Assembly (NCBI GenBank): GCA_947494205.1
Contig: CANLUH010000001.1
Span: forward strand, 372,001-436,000
From: an uncultured Flavobacteriaceae bacterium
Lineage (GTDB): Bacteria > Bacteroidota > Bacteroidia > Flavobacteriales > Flavobacteriaceae
Direction of reading: 5' to 3'
DNA length: 64,000 nt
Position numbers and translations under genes: made by a program. Under the pieces are notes generated by a model. It was not told where the DNA came from and searched no databases. It was given only the letters and a program-made list of their open reading frames with translations. Positions 35,709 through 44,828 of the stretch are shown in pieces. Numbering within the stretch: position 1 is the first letter of the stretch; every line of letters starts with the position of its first letter.

Positions 35709-36947
35709 TTATCTAAGTTTCAAGGTTACTATTGACAGTATCGCTAGAAAAATACCGACAATCCAAAATCGTGTTACTATTTTACTTTCGTGATATCCTG
35801 ATTTTTGATAATGGTGATGTAATGGCGACATTTTGAAAATACGTCGTCCTTCTCCATATTTTTTTCGGGTATATTTAAACCAACTTACTTGCATGATTAC
35901 AGATAGTGACTCGGCAAAGAAAATTCCACACAGTACTGGAATTAATAATTCCTTTCTAACAGCTATAGCTATTACTGCTATAATTCCTCCTATAGTTAAG
36001 CTACCTGTATCTCCCATAAATACTTGCGCTGGGTAAGTATTATACCAAAGAAAGCCAATAAGCGCTCCCGCAAATGCAGCAATAAACACAACTAATTCTC
36101 CAAGCCGGGGTATAAACATGACATTGAGATAATCTGAAAAATTGATATTTCCAGCAACAAAGGCAAAAATAGCTAACGCAAAAACTATTATTGCAGAACT
36201 TCCTGCTGCCAAACCATCGATTCCATCTGTTAAATTTGCTCCATTAGACACTGCTGTTACTATAAAAATAACCACTGGTATAAAAATTAACCAAGCATAC
36301 TTAGCGTAATCATCCCCTAACCATGTTATTAAATCTGCATAATCGAATTCGTTATTTTTAACAAATGGTATCGTTGTTTTTGTTGATTTTTCTTCTGGTC
36401 TAATTTGTTTTTCAGCATCTCCATTACTTACAGTCTGCACTATAGCAGTTTCAGATTGCACAACATCTTGTTTTATCGTTACATCTGGATGGAAATACAT
36501 AATTGCTCCTACAAAAATCCCAAGCCCAACTTGACCTAGCACTTTAAACTTACCACTTAAACCTCCTTTATCTTTTTTAAATACTTTTATGTAATCGTCT
36601 GTAAACCCCACTAAGCCCATCCAAAGCGTTGTTACTATTAACATAATAACATAGATATTGTCTAGTTTAGCAACTAACAATACAGGAACGAGGGTTGCTA
36701 GAATAATAATAATCCCACCCATTGTTGGTGTTCCGGCTTTCTCCATTTGCCCGTCTAGCCCTAAGTCTCTAACAGATTCCCCTACTTGTTTCTTTTGTAA
36801 ATATGTAATGATTTTTTTACCAAATATGGTAGAAAACAATAGTGACAGAATGATAGCCAATGCAGCTCTAAATGTGATAAATTGAAACACACTTGCTCCT
36901 GTTAACTGGTATTGTTTTTCTAAATATTCGAATAAGTAGTATAACAT
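35709..36947 (-). CDS. mraY: Phospho-N-acetylmuramoyl-pentapeptide transferase
   Basis: The 412-residue, about ten-helix membrane enzyme makes lipid I from UDP-MurNAc-pentapeptide and undecaprenyl phosphate. Motifs are GTPTMGGI (about residue 73), the metal-site loop [35 protein letters not shown] and the C-terminal [11 protein letters not shown]. It is longer than the 360 residues usual in proteobacteria because of an insert at about residues 150-205 (QDVVQSE...EEKSTK), as in other Bacteroidota. It starts 4 bases after murE ends. Confidence 0.97.
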   Translation of the reverse strand: MLYYLFEYLEKQYQLTGASVFQFITFRAALAIILSLLFSTIFGKKIITYLQKKQVGESVRDLGLDGQMEKAGTPTMGGIIIILATLVPVLLVAKLDNIYVIMLIVTTLWMGLVGFTDDYIKVFKKDKGGLSGKFKVLGQVGLGIFVGAIMYFHPDVTIKQDVVQSETAIVQTVSNGDAEKQIRPEEKSTKTTIPFVKNNEFDYADLITWLGDDYAKYAWLIFIPVVIFIVTAVSNGANLTDGIDGLAAGSSAIIVFALAIFAFVAGNINFSDYLNVMFIPRLGELVVFIAAFAGALIGFLWYNTYPAQVFMGDTGSLTIGGIIAVIAIAVRKELLIPVLCGIFFAESLSVIMQVSWFKYTRKKYGEGRRIFKMSPLHHHYQKSGYHESKIVTRFWIVGIFLAILSIVTLKLR

Positions 36948-36951
36948 ATTA

Positions 36952-38415
36952 TTATTTTTCTAGTTGGTTTAAAAGTGTTTCTACTGTTTTATAATCATCA
37001 AAATCGAAACGCTCTCCTTTTATTTCTTGATAGGTTTCATGTCCTTTTCCTGCTATTAAAATGATATCTCCTGGCTGCGCCATTTGACACGCTGTTTTAA
37101 TAGCTTGTTTTCTATCGGTTATAGACAATACTTTTTTAAAGTGTTGTGGCTCTACTCCTTTTTCTATAGCTTCTATTATTGTCTCTGGCGGTTCACTTCT
37201 TGGGTTATCACTTGTAAAAACAACCTTAGTACTTAAGGCAGATGCAATATGCCCCATTTTAGGCCGCTTTGTTGTATCCCTATCACCTCCACAACCTACA
37301 ACTGTTATTAATTCTTCGTTTTTAGTACGAATACTATTTATTGTCTCTAATACATTTTTAAGCGCATCTGGTGTGTGTGCATAATCTACTATTGCTGTGA
37401 TTTTTTGTTTAGAGATTAAGTATTGAAAACGTCCGCTTACGCTTTCTAGTTCACTTATTAATCTTAAAATCTCTTGTTTTTCTAAGCCTAACAATTCTGC
37501 TGTTGCAAAAATGGCTAGCACATTATAGGCGTTAAAATTACCTATCAATCTTGTCCAAACTTCACTATCATTAAGTTTTAATAACAGACCTCCAAATTGA
37601 TTTTCTAAAATTTGTGCTTTATAATCAGCATAGCTTTTAAGGGCATACTTGTACTGCTTTGCTTTTGTATTTTGAAGCATGATACTTCCATTTTTATCAT
37701 CTCCATTTGTTAATGCAAAAGCGTTTTTACTTAAGCTGTCGAAAAACGATTTTTTAACGTCTCTATATTCTGCAAATGTATCGTGATAGTCTAAATGATC
37801 ATGCGTTAGGTTTGTAAAAATCCCACCTTCAAAATGCAAGCCTTCTGTTCTTTTTTGATGAATACCATGCGAGCTCACTTCCATAAAACAAAACTCTACA
37901 CCTTCGCTATTCATTTCTTTTAAATAACGATTTATGGTTAACGAATCTGGTGTTGTATGTGTAGCTTTATAATCTTTATCATCTACTTTTATAACTACTG
38001 TAGATAATAACCCAACTTTATAACCTGCATTTTTAAATAGCTGATATAACAGTGTTGCTATCGTTGTTTTCCCATTGGTTCCTGTAACACCTACTAATTT
38101 TAAGTTTTCTGAAGGGTTTCCGTAATAGTTAGCTGCCATTATTGCTAATGCTACACTAGAATTAGTTACTTCTAAATAAGTCACCCCTTCTATTGTAATT
38201 TCTGGCAAGGTTTCACATACAATTGCAACTGCTCCTTGTTCTATAGCCCCTTCAATGTAACGATGTCCATCTGTAGCACTTCCTTTTATAGCAACAAACA
38301 CATCGTTCTCTTTAACTTCTCTAGAGTTAAATTGAATAGTATTTACTTGCACATCTGTGCTACCAATTACAATATTGATACTTACTTTATATAATATGTC
38401 TTTTAAAGAATTCAC
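36952..38415 (-). CDS. murE: UDP-MurNAc-L-Ala-D-Glu:meso-diaminopimelate ligase
   Basis: The 487-residue Mur ligase adds the third stem residue. The P-loop is [14 protein letters not shown] (about residue 108), followed by [10 protein letters not shown]. Specificity is shown by [10 protein letters not shown] (about residue 403): DNPR marks meso-diaminopimelate ligases rather than the lysine type, so the wall is DAP-type. The start is GTG at 38415, overlapping the ftsI stop by four bases (GTGA), which indicates translational coupling. Confidence 0.96.
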   Translation of the reverse strand: MNSLKDILYKVSINIVIGSTDVQVNTIQFNSREVKENDVFVAIKGSATDGHRYIEGAIEQGAVAIVCETLPEITIEGVTYLEVTNSSVALAIMAANYYGNPSENLKLVGVTGTNGKTTIATLLYQLFKNAGYKVGLLSTVVIKVDDKDYKATHTTPDSLTINRYLKEMNSEGVEFCFMEVSSHGIHQKRTEGLHFEGGIFTNLTHDHLDYHDTFAEYRDVKKSFFDSLSKNAFALTNGDDKNGSIMLQNTKAKQYKYALKSYADYKAQILENQFGGLLLKLNDSEVWTRLIGNFNAYNVLAIFATAELLGLEKQEILRLISELESVSGRFQYLISKQKITAIVDYAHTPDALKNVLETINSIRTKNEELITVVGCGGDRDTTKRPKMGHIASALSTKVVFTSDNPRSEPPETIIEAIEKGVEPQHFKKVLSITDRKQAIKTACQMAQPGDIILIAGKGHETYQEIKGERFDFDDYKTVETLLNQLEK

Positions 38416-40415
38416 GATACTTCTAAAACAATGGTTTGATTTTTCTTTACTTTTTGTCCTTTAGGAATAGATTGCGATTTCACCGTTCCTGTTCCTTTTA
38501 ATGTCACTTTTAACCCCATATTTTCACATAATGCAACTGCATCCATAACTGGCAACCCTGTTATGTTTGGCATAATGGTTAAATAGGTATTGGATACATC
38601 GTAATAGTTTTGATACTCTTTTTCTACTGAAGCGTTTTGCACTTCTAAAGATTCTATTTCATCTATTATTGGTGTATCTGTAAATATTTTTTGTGCTATT
38701 TTTTTGAATACTGGCCCAGAAACGTCTGCTCCATATATTCCTTTTTTAGCACTTGGCTTATGAATAACTACAATACAGGAATACTTAGGATTTTCTACCG
38801 GAAAGTAGCCTGCAAAAGAAGAAATGTATTTTTTATTTTTCTTCCATTCTTCAAAATTGCTATAATCTGTTCTAGCGGTTCCTGTTTTTCCAGCCATGGA
38901 GAAGTATTTAGAATACAACTTTCTCCCTGTTCCTTTTATCACGACGTTTTCAAGCATTTTCTGCGCAGCTTTAATCGTTTCTTTAGAACAGATTTGACGA
39001 TTAATCACTTCCTTTTTAAAGGTTTCAATTTCCTTATCTAAATCTTTTACTTCTCTTATAAAATGCGGTTTTACCATTTCACCATCGTTTGCTACTGCAT
39101 TATAAAACGTTAAGGTTTGTAATGGTGTCATTTTTAAATTATACCCATAAGCCATAGATGGCAGTGCATTACGACTCCAGTTATCGTCTCCAGGTCTTGG
39201 TATATTTGGTTTTCCTTCTCCTACTATAGGCAAATCTAGTACCTCATTAAGCCCCCAAGAGTCTAACCTTTTAATAAACTTCATTGGTTTCTTAGAATAA
39301 TGCTCGTCTACTATAGTTGCTAAACCGATATTTGAAGACAACTCGAATGTTCTTGCCGCAGAAACCTTTCCATGCCCTCTCGTATCTGTTATTGTTCTTC
39401 CATAAAATCGTTTAGACCCGTTTCCTGTATTTATTACTGTCGCTGTGTCTATAACTTTATCTTCTAACGCAGCCATAATAGCCATAAGTTTAAAGGTTGA
39501 TCCTGGCTCATGCGATTCTCCTACGGCGTAGTTTAATTTTTCGTAATAGTTTCCTTTAGAGGTTCTTCCTAAATTAGATATTGCTCTTATTTCTCCTGTT
39601 TTTACTTCCATTACTATAACCGAACCGTGCTCGGCTTCATAAATTTCCAGTTGCTCTAATAAAGCATGGTGCGCTATATCTTGTATATTAACATCGATAG
39701 TAGTATACACATCGTAGCCATCTTGCGGTTCTACTTCATTTGCATCTCTAATTGGTTTCCACTGGCCTTTTCCAATTTTTTGTTTTAAGCGGTGTCCATT
39801 TTTACCTCTTAAATACTTTACTCCAAAGGCCCCATCTATTCCTGGTCGTGTTACATTACCTTTATCGTCTATTCGCTCGTAACCTATAGTTCGCTGTGCG
39901 ATACCTCCCATTGGGTGTTCTCGTTTTGTATTTTGTTCTACGATTAACCCACCTTTGTAAGCGCCAAGATTTAACATTGGAAAATTACGCAGACGTATAT
40001 AATCTGAATACCCAATATCTCTAGCCAATAAATAGTACCTGTTTTTATTAGCTCTTGCTTTTCGTAATGCTTGTTGATAATAGCTTGAACTTTTACCTTT
40101 ATATTTTGCTAAAGAATCACTTAAGGGTTTTATATATTTTTCGAATGTTTTTTGGGTTGGTGTTAGCGCATCTATTCGTACATCATACTTTGGTATAGAG
40201 GTTGCCAATAGGTTTCCATTTACGGAATACACGTTACCTCTGTTTGCAGGTATTGGTATACGGTCTACTGTTCTTTTCTCCGCTAAATCCCTGTATTTAT
40301 CTCCATTTATATACTGAATACTTAGGAGTTTAAAAACCACAGCTAGCCCGAAGATGAACATACATCCTGCTACAAAATACAATCGGTTTAATATGTTCGT
40401 TTCGTTTGTTGCCAC
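38412..40415 (-). CDS. ftsI: Division-specific transpeptidase FtsI/PBP2-type with C-terminal PASTA domain
   Basis: The 667-residue class B penicillin-binding protein has one N-terminal membrane segment (about 12-30), a pedestal domain with HPMGGIAQRTIGY, and the transpeptidase motifs EPGSTFKL (SxxK), LSSNIGL (SxN) and AGKTGTA (KTG). Residues about 610-667 form a PASTA domain (PNITGLPVMDAV...IVLEVS), which E. coli FtsI lacks and SpoVD-like proteins have. It crosslinks septal peptidoglycan with FtsW. The start is GTG at 40415, 8 bases after ftsL, and it overlaps murE by four bases. Confidence 0.95.
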   Translation of the reverse strand: MATNETNILNRLYFVAGCMFIFGLAVVFKLLSIQYINGDKYRDLAEKRTVDRIPIPANRGNVYSVNGNLLATSIPKYDVRIDALTPTQKTFEKYIKPLSDSLAKYKGKSSSYYQQALRKARANKNRYYLLARDIGYSDYIRLRNFPMLNLGAYKGGLIVEQNTKREHPMGGIAQRTIGYERIDDKGNVTRPGIDGAFGVKYLRGKNGHRLKQKIGKGQWKPIRDANEVEPQDGYDVYTTIDVNIQDIAHHALLEQLEIYEAEHGSVIVMEVKTGEIRAISNLGRTSKGNYYEKLNYAVGESHEPGSTFKLMAIMAALEDKVIDTATVINTGNGSKRFYGRTITDTRGHGKVSAARTFELSSNIGLATIVDEHYSKKPMKFIKRLDSWGLNEVLDLPIVGEGKPNIPRPGDDNWSRNALPSMAYGYNLKMTPLQTLTFYNAVANDGEMVKPHFIREVKDLDKEIETFKKEVINRQICSKETIKAAQKMLENVVIKGTGRKLYSKYFSMAGKTGTARTDYSNFEEWKKNKKYISSFAGYFPVENPKYSCIVVIHKPSAKKGIYGADVSGPVFKKIAQKIFTDTPIIDEIESLEVQNASVEKEYQNYYDVSNTYLTIMPNITGLPVMDAVALCENMGLKVTLKGTGTVKSQSIPKGQKVKKNQTIVLEVS

Positions 40416-40423
40416 GATAGAAC

Positions 40424-40744
40424 TTAATTTTGTTGTGGTTTAACTTTTATTTTTTGAGGTGGCACCTCTGAGGTTTTCAAACCTTTTTCTTTCATTTTTT
40501 TTGTGACTACGGATTGCTTTTTCATTTCCATCAACTTCCCTCGTCCATCTATAAATGCAGACCGCAGCTCTTTAGCCTGATTACTTAGCCTTGCTATTTC
40601 GTGCACTTTTTTGTCTGCACTATGCGAACTAGCAATCATTACTATAGCTAATACAGAAATAAAGAGTATCATTCTCCAATTCTTAAAAGAGTCGTCGCTT
40701 ACTAAAAACGTTCCTCGTAATATGCTATATATATTCTTTTTCAT
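40424..40744 (-). CDS. ftsL: FtsL-like division protein
   Basis: A small bitopic protein with a cytoplasmic start, one membrane segment (about residues 24-42, MILFISVLAIVMIASS), a coiled-coil stretch (KKVHEIARLSNQAKELRSAFID) and a basic tail. This pattern and its position between rsmH and ftsI identify it as FtsL-like, although sequence identity in the family is weak. I choose the ATG at 40744 (MKKNIYSIL); the ATG five codons earlier lies in the REP-like hairpin at 40750-40770. It would act in the FtsQ-FtsL-FtsB complex. Confidence 0.85.
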   Translation of the reverse strand: MKKNIYSILRGTFLVSDDSFKNWRMILFISVLAIVMIASSHSADKKVHEIARLSNQAKELRSAFIDGRGKLMEMKKQSVVTKKMKEKGLKTSEVPPQKIKVKPQQN

Positions 40745-40749
40745 CTCAT

Positions 40750-40770
40750 ATTCCTGCAAAGACAGGAATC
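40750..40770. repeat. Short REP-like hairpin (TTCCYGC family)
   Basis: ATTCCTGCAAAGACAGGAATC is a hairpin 6 bases upstream of the ftsL start and would sit in its ribosome-binding region. Related hairpins lie at 14899-14916 and 43464-43481. Confidence 0.5.
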
Positions 40771-40803
40771 TCTTTTTTTAAACTACTTTAACACTTTCAA
40801 CAA

Positions 40804-40850
40804 CTTCTCGATACAATTTGCTAGTTTCTCACAAATTACTAGAAGTGACG
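40804..40850. repeat. REP-like intergenic element R1, copy 2
   Basis: CTTCTCGATACAATTTG leads into a short loop and then CAAATTACTAGAAGTGACG, a palindromic element with the same ends as 25827-25872. It lies in the 150-base rsmH-ftsL gap. Confidence 0.55.
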
Positions 40851-40894
40851 TTTTCTTTATTTTAATGTGCCTTTTAAGAAGTGTAAAATATATT

Positions 40895-41791
40895 CTATGC
40901 TTTTTCGGCAATACGTAATTTTGCGCTTCTTGCTCTATTATTTTCTTTTATCTCTTCTTTACTTGGAATAATTAATTTCCCCACTTTTTTAAGTGGCACT
41001 TCATAATTCCCAAACACATCTCTTTCCGGCTCCCCTTCAAACAATCCATTTCTTATAAATCGCTTTACCAACCTATCTTCTAACGAATGATAGCTTATAA
41101 AACTTAATCGCCCTCCTTCATTTAAAAGTTCTGGCGTTTGTTGTAAAAATTCTTTTAACACTTCTATTTCTTGATTCACTTCTATTCGAATAGCTTGATA
41201 GATTTGTGCTAGTATTTTATTTTCATGCTTTGGCGACAAAAACTTTTTTAATGTTGTTTTTAATTGTTCGCTTGTTATTATTTGCGCTTCTTTTCTTGCT
41301 TCTACTATTAAACGCGCCATTGCTGGCGCCGCTCTTAGCTCTCCGTATTGCAACAGCACTTGTTTTATTTGCGCTTCTTCATATTCATTTATAACATGGT
41401 ATGCAGACAATTCATTGTTTTGATTCATTCGCATATCTAAATCGGCTTCAAATCGCGTAGAGAATCCACGTTCTGCTACATCGAATTGATGTGAAGACAC
41501 TCCAAAATCCGCCAATACTCCATCTACTTTTTTTGCGCCATGAAATCTTAAAAACCGCTTGATGTATCTAAAATTTTCATGTATTAATGTAAAACGCTCA
41601 TCATCGATTGTATTTTCTAACGCATCTGCATCTTGATCGAATGCGAACAGTTTTCCATTTGGACCGAGACGTTTTAATATTTCTCGACTATGTCCGCCGC
41701 CACCAAAAGTAACATCAACGTACACGCCGTCTTCTTTTATATTTAAACCATCTACGGTTTCTTTTAATAATACTGGATTATGATATTCCAT
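40895..41791 (-). CDS. rsmH: 16S rRNA (cytosine1402-N4)-methyltransferase
   Basis: The 298-residue SAM-dependent methyltransferase (MraW) modifies C1402 of 16S rRNA. It has the start EYHNPVLLKE, the SAM motif DVTFGGGGHS (about residue 27), ADFGVSSHQFD, RGFSTRFEADLDMRMNQ, and SYHSLEDRLVKRF near the C-terminus, all diagnostic. Its start overlaps the mraZ stop by 14 bases. It is the second gene of the dcw cluster, as usual. Confidence 0.97.
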   Translation of the reverse strand: MEYHNPVLLKETVDGLNIKEDGVYVDVTFGGGGHSREILKRLGPNGKLFAFDQDADALENTIDDERFTLIHENFRYIKRFLRFHGAKKVDGVLADFGVSSHQFDVAERGFSTRFEADLDMRMNQNNELSAYHVINEYEEAQIKQVLLQYGELRAAPAMARLIVEARKEAQIITSEQLKTTLKKFLSPKHENKILAQIYQAIRIEVNQEIEVLKEFLQQTPELLNEGGRLSFISYHSLEDRLVKRFIRNGLFEGEPERDVFGNYEVPLKKVGKLIIPSKEEIKENNRARSAKLRIAEKA

Positions 41792-42248
41792 CTACTTCAT
41801 CGTCTTGACCCATAACTTCTTCTGCTAAATCTGCAAAATCTACAGTTGCATCGTCTATGGCTTGTTCATACTTATCTTTATCCCATATTTCAACAATATT
41901 AATTGCCGAAGAGACTACAATATTTTTCGAAATGTCTGCAAACACTACTAAATCTTTTGGCACTAACAATCTTCCATTACTATCTACTTCAACCATTTTT
42001 ACTCCTGCAGTAAAACGACGAATAAAATCGTTGTTCTTTTTCTTAAAACGATTTAGTTTATTCATCTTCTGCATTAATTGCTCCCACTCTTGCATAGGAT
42101 ACAATTCTAAACATTGCTGAAAAACTGCTCTTTTCAAAACAAAACCATTTTGCAACACAGGAGCCAGCTGTTTTTTAAGCGCAGCAGGTAGCATTAGCCG
42201 TCCTTTGGCATCTGCTTTACATTCGTATGTTCCTATTAATGAGTTCAA
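41778..42248 (-). CDS. mraZ: Transcriptional regulator MraZ
   Basis: The 156-residue protein has the two SpoVT/AbrB-like halves of MraZ: GTYECKADAKGRLMLPAALK (residues 6-25) and VEVDSNGRLLVPKDL (about 85-100). MraZ represses the dcw operon by binding GTGG direct repeats upstream of its own gene; those repeats are present at 42301-42328. The start codon is TTG at 42248 (reads NSLIGTYE after the initiator). No in-frame ATG gives the family N-terminus. Confidence 0.96.
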   Translation of the reverse strand: MNSLIGTYECKADAKGRLMLPAALKKQLAPVLQNGFVLKRAVFQQCLELYPMQEWEQLMQKMNKLNRFKKKNNDFIRRFTAGVKMVEVDSNGRLLVPKDLVVFADISKNIVVSSAINIVEIWDKDKYEQAIDDATVDFADLAEEVMGQDDEVDGIS

Positions 42249-42281
42249 AACGATTTAACTTGGAGTCAGTCTTTTAAGATT

Positions 42282-42289
42282 CAAATATA
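42282..42289 (-). promoter_or_regulatory. TATATTTG -7 box of the dcw operon
   Basis: Perfect TAnnTTTG on the minus strand, 34 bases upstream of the mraZ start codon, with the three GTGG repeats just upstream of it over the -33 region. Binding of MraZ there would block the promoter. Confidence 0.6.
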
Positions 42290-42300
42290 TTGAAAAAATT

Positions 42301-42328
42301 ACCACATTTTACCACATTTTACCACTTT
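42301..42328 (-). promoter_or_regulatory. MraZ box: three GTGG direct repeats
   Basis: ACCACATTTT occurs twice followed by ACCACTTTG; on the gene's strand this is GTGG three times at exact 10-base spacing. That is the arrangement known for MraZ operators. It lies directly upstream of the dcw -7 box, fitting autorepression. Confidence 0.75.
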
Positions 42329-42513
42329 GTTAATAACTATTACTTAAATCGCTTTTATTATAGAGATATACAACTGCCCTAAACCCCTTTAAACACTATA
42401 TATCAGACTTTTAATACGAGGAAAACCTGACACATCTTTTAATTTTGTCTTTCGTTTTTTGTTTTACTCAATTAACTCTATAGAGATTATGTTATTTTTT
42501 TGATTGAATTACC

Positions 42514-42521
42514 TATATTTG
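42514..42521 (+). promoter_or_regulatory. TATATTTG -7 box of the alpha/beta hydrolase gene
   Basis: Perfect TAnnTTTG on the plus strand, 25 bases before the ATG at 42547. A TTG at 42500-42502 is too close to act as the -33 element. Confidence 0.55.
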
Positions 42522-42546
42522 CTTTTAACGAATCGACTAACGTTTA

Positions 42547-43311
42547 ATGACGCATACTTTAAAAAAAGAAGGAAAATTTAACTATATAGAAGTTGGAGAA
42601 GGCACACCTATTATTGTGCTTCACGGACTTATGGGAGGGTTAAGTAATTTTGATAGTGTTACTTCACATTTTAGTGAAAACGGATATAAAGTTATCATCC
42701 CTGAACTTCCTGTTTACACGATGTCTTTAATTAAGACTAATGTAAAAGCGTTTGCAAAATACCTTAATGAATTTATTGAATTTAAGGGTTTAAAAGATGT
42801 CGTTTTACTTGGTAATTCTCTTGGTGGACACATTGGTTTATACCATACAAAATCTCACCCCGAAACTGTAAAAGCTTTAGTTATTACTGGAAGTTCTGGT
42901 TTATACGAAAGTGCAATGGGTGGTGGTTACACTAAAAGAAGAGATTACGAGGTTATTAAAAAGAAAGCACAAGAGGTTTTTTATGACCCTGCTGTTGCTA
43001 CAAAAGCCGTCGTTGATGAAGTTTACGAAACTGTTAACGACAGAAACAAGCTTATAAAAACATTAGCTATTGCCAAAAGTGCTATTAGACACAATATGGC
43101 CGGAGATTTACCAAACATGACTACTCCCGTATGTATTATTTGGGGTAAAAATGATATTGTTACACCTCCTGATGTTGCAAATGAGTTTAACGCTTTACTT
43201 CCTGATTCTGATTTGTTTTGGATTGATAAATGTGGACATGCTGCTATGATGGAGCATCCTGATACTTTTAATCAAATTTTATTTGATTGGTTACAGAAGC
43301 GAGGCTTTTAA
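42547..43311 (+). CDS. Alpha/beta-fold hydrolase
   Basis: The 254-residue protein has a full alpha/beta hydrolase layout: the oxyanion segment HGLMGG (about residue 25), the nucleophile elbow GNSLGG (Ser about 94), the acid in WGKNDIVTPP and the histidine in KCGHAAMMEHP near residue 232. No signal peptide is present, so it is cytoplasmic. The substrate is not indicated; the family includes esterases, C-C bond hydrolases and haloperoxidase-like enzymes. It stands between the dcw promoter and engB, on the opposite strand to dcw. Confidence 0.88.
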   Translation: MTHTLKKEGKFNYIEVGEGTPIIVLHGLMGGLSNFDSVTSHFSENGYKVIIPELPVYTMSLIKTNVKAFAKYLNEFIEFKGLKDVVLLGNSLGGHIGLYHTKSHPETVKALVITGSSGLYESAMGGGYTKRRDYEVIKKKAQEVFYDPAVATKAVVDEVYETVNDRNKLIKTLAIAKSAIRHNMAGDLPNMTTPVCIIWGKNDIVTPPDVANEFNALLPDSDLFWIDKCGHAAMMEHPDTFNQILFDWLQKRGF

Positions 43312-43401
43312 TAGAACTTAATTAACTCTTATAAAACTTAACACCTATACTTTTACTAAAAAGGGATTCTACTACATTCTAACTTACATAGATAATTTTA
43401 T

Positions 43402-43409
43402 TACTTTTG
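43402..43409 (+). promoter_or_regulatory. TACTTTTG -7 box of engB
   Basis: Matches TAnnTTTG and lies 81 bases before the engB ATG, leaving a leader of about 75 bases that contains the hairpin at 43464-43481. Confidence 0.45.
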
Positions 43410-43463
43410 CGCTATTAAAGTGATATTAACAAAATCCTCGACTTGTCGGGAACAAAATAAAGA

Positions 43464-43481
43464 TTTCCGCCTTCGCGGAAA
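43464..43481 (+). repeat. REP-like hairpin in the engB leader
   Basis: TTTCCGC and GCGGAAA form a perfect 7-bp stem around CTTC, ending 9 bases before the engB start codon. It belongs to the TTCCYGC hairpin family and covers the expected ribosome-binding region. Confidence 0.55.
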
Positions 43482-43490
43482 CGCTACGCG

Positions 43491-44096
43491 ATGAAAATTA
43501 AATCTGCTGAATTTGTATTGAGTAATTCCGATGTGGCAAAGTGCCCAAAAGGGATGATTCCTGAATATGCTTTTATAGGACGAAGTAATGTAGGAAAGTC
43601 TTCGCTTATAAATATGTTAACGAGCAGAAAAAGTTTAGCAAAAACGTCTGGTCGCCCAGGAAAAACGCAGCTTATTAACCACTTTATTATTAATAAAGAA
43701 TGGTTTTTAGTGGATTTACCGGGATATGGTTATGCACGTGTATCTAAAACGACTAAAAAGGTCTTTCAAAAGTTTATTACACAATATTTTGAACAACGAC
43801 AGCAATTAGTTTCTGCTTTTGTTTTGGTAGATATTCGTCACAAACCACAGCCTATAGATTTAGAATTCATGCAGTATTTAGGCGAAGGAGGCATTCCGTT
43901 TTCTATTATTTTCACTAAAGCTGATAAACTAAAACCTAAAGCGATAGATAATCATGTAGATGCTTACAAAGCTATTCTTTTAGAGACTTGGGAAGCAATG
44001 CCTAAATACTTTGTTACCTCTAGTTCCAAAAGTATTGGCAAAGATGACGTATTGAAGTATATTGATGATTTGAATGCGAATATGGAGACTACTTAA
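43491..44096 (+). CDS. engB: Ribosome biogenesis GTPase EngB (YsxC/YihA)
   Basis: The 201-residue GTPase has G1 GRSNVGKSSLIN (about residue 28), G3 DLPGYGYARV, G4 TKADKL and G5 TSS, in the spacing of the EngB family. The RPGKTQLIN switch segment is diagnostic. EngB is needed for large ribosomal subunit assembly. The length is normal for the family. The message has a long leader with a GC-rich hairpin just before the start codon, unusual for this otherwise simple gene. Confidence 0.96.
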   Translation: MKIKSAEFVLSNSDVAKCPKGMIPEYAFIGRSNVGKSSLINMLTSRKSLAKTSGRPGKTQLINHFIINKEWFLVDLPGYGYARVSKTTKKVFQKFITQYFEQRQQLVSAFVLVDIRHKPQPIDLEFMQYLGEGGIPFSIIFTKADKLKPKAIDNHVDAYKAILLETWEAMPKYFVTSSSKSIGKDDVLKYIDDLNANMETT

Positions 44097-44129
44097 TTAT
44101 TTATCCATCTTTATATCCCTCATAATAAT

Positions 44130-44693
44130 ATGAAAAAAATATTAACTTTCTGTTTTCTCTTTTCATTACTAAGTGGATTTTCTCAAACTTTAAGTCAAAA
44201 AGAGTTTAATCTAATTTTAGAGGAAGTAAAAAATATTACACGCAATATAAAAAAGCCTCAAGATTTCAATGTATTTGCAGAACAATTAAACTTAAACAAA
44301 GAACAACTAAAAAAAATCATACAATCGTTTAAAGGTTTAGACTTAGATTTTAACAATCAAAATTCCAAGGACCATATTCTACCATTTTTCACTAAGTCGC
44401 AAAATGATAAATTTTTATTTCTCAATTTAGCCACCCTAACATCACACCCAACTAAAAGTAAAAAGGAGTTTCCACGTGGTACTTATTATTTCACATTTTA
44501 TTGTTATGTGGGAGTTGTAAATAATAAAGTTATTTTTAAAGGCGCTAAAGTTTTAAGCGAAGAAGACATTATCCATAAATGGTTTTTATCTATTTACCCC
44601 GTTTATTTAAAAGAAACAAAAATCATTCATAACAAATATAATTTTGTACCTCCCCCTCCATTTCCAGCCCCAATAAGCCTGAAACGAAATTAA
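44130..44693 (+). CDS. Small secreted protein of unknown function
   Basis: I do not recognise this 187-residue protein. It has a signal peptide (1-19, ending GFSQT), a helical segment up to about residue 75, then a beta-rich part with aromatic runs (YYFTFYCYVG) and a proline-rich end (PPPPFPAPI). No catalytic motif is evident. It begins 33 bases after engB on the same strand and could share its transcript. It is the last intact gene before the decayed permease fragment that marks the left edge of the accessory island. Confidence 0.65.
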   Translation: MKKILTFCFLFSLLSGFSQTLSQKEFNLILEEVKNITRNIKKPQDFNVFAEQLNLNKEQLKKIIQSFKGLDLDFNNQNSKDHILPFFTKSQNDKFLFLNLATLTSHPTKSKKEFPRGTYYFTFYCYVGVVNNKVIFKGAKVLSEEDIIHKWFLSIYPVYLKETKIIHNKYNFVPPPPFPAPISLKRN

Positions 44694-44695
44694 AT

Positions 44696-44805
44696 TTATC
44701 CTTTTACATCCAACGCATCCCGAAGCGCATTACCTATTAGCATAAATGCCATAATACAAAGACCCAGTATTATTGCTAGATAGGCCTTCTAATTATAGTT
44801 TTCCA
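44696..44805 (-). pseudogene. Decayed 3' fragment of the ABC transporter permease gene
   Basis: This stretch repeats the end of the intact permease gene at 58548-59636, on the same strand. Over about 90 bases by eye there are six substitutions and one 12-base deletion (bounded by CATAA), which keeps the frame. It reads ...GNALRDALDVKG-stop, against ...GNALRDALDVKS-stop in the intact gene. Beyond the TATCTAGCAATAATA segment the likeness fades into short indels and an in-frame stop. There is no start codon and no upstream part, so it is a remnant, not a gene. Confidence 0.85.
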
Positions 44806-44828
44806 GACAATTTTTAGCCTAAAAAACA

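Larger units (their letters stand above)
42249..42546. other. Divergent promoter region of the dcw cluster and the hydrolase gene
   Basis: This 298-base gap contains the leftward dcw promoter with its MraZ box and a rightward TATATTTG box for the hydrolase gene, each listed separately. The middle 180 bases are AT-rich with no other feature I can support. Confidence 0.5.

Noticed and set aside
42301-42328. Triple ACCACATTTT-type tandem repeat as a possible microsatellite or CRISPR remnant
   Set aside because: Three 10-base units directly ahead of mraZ match the known MraZ operator; no spacers or cas genes exist.
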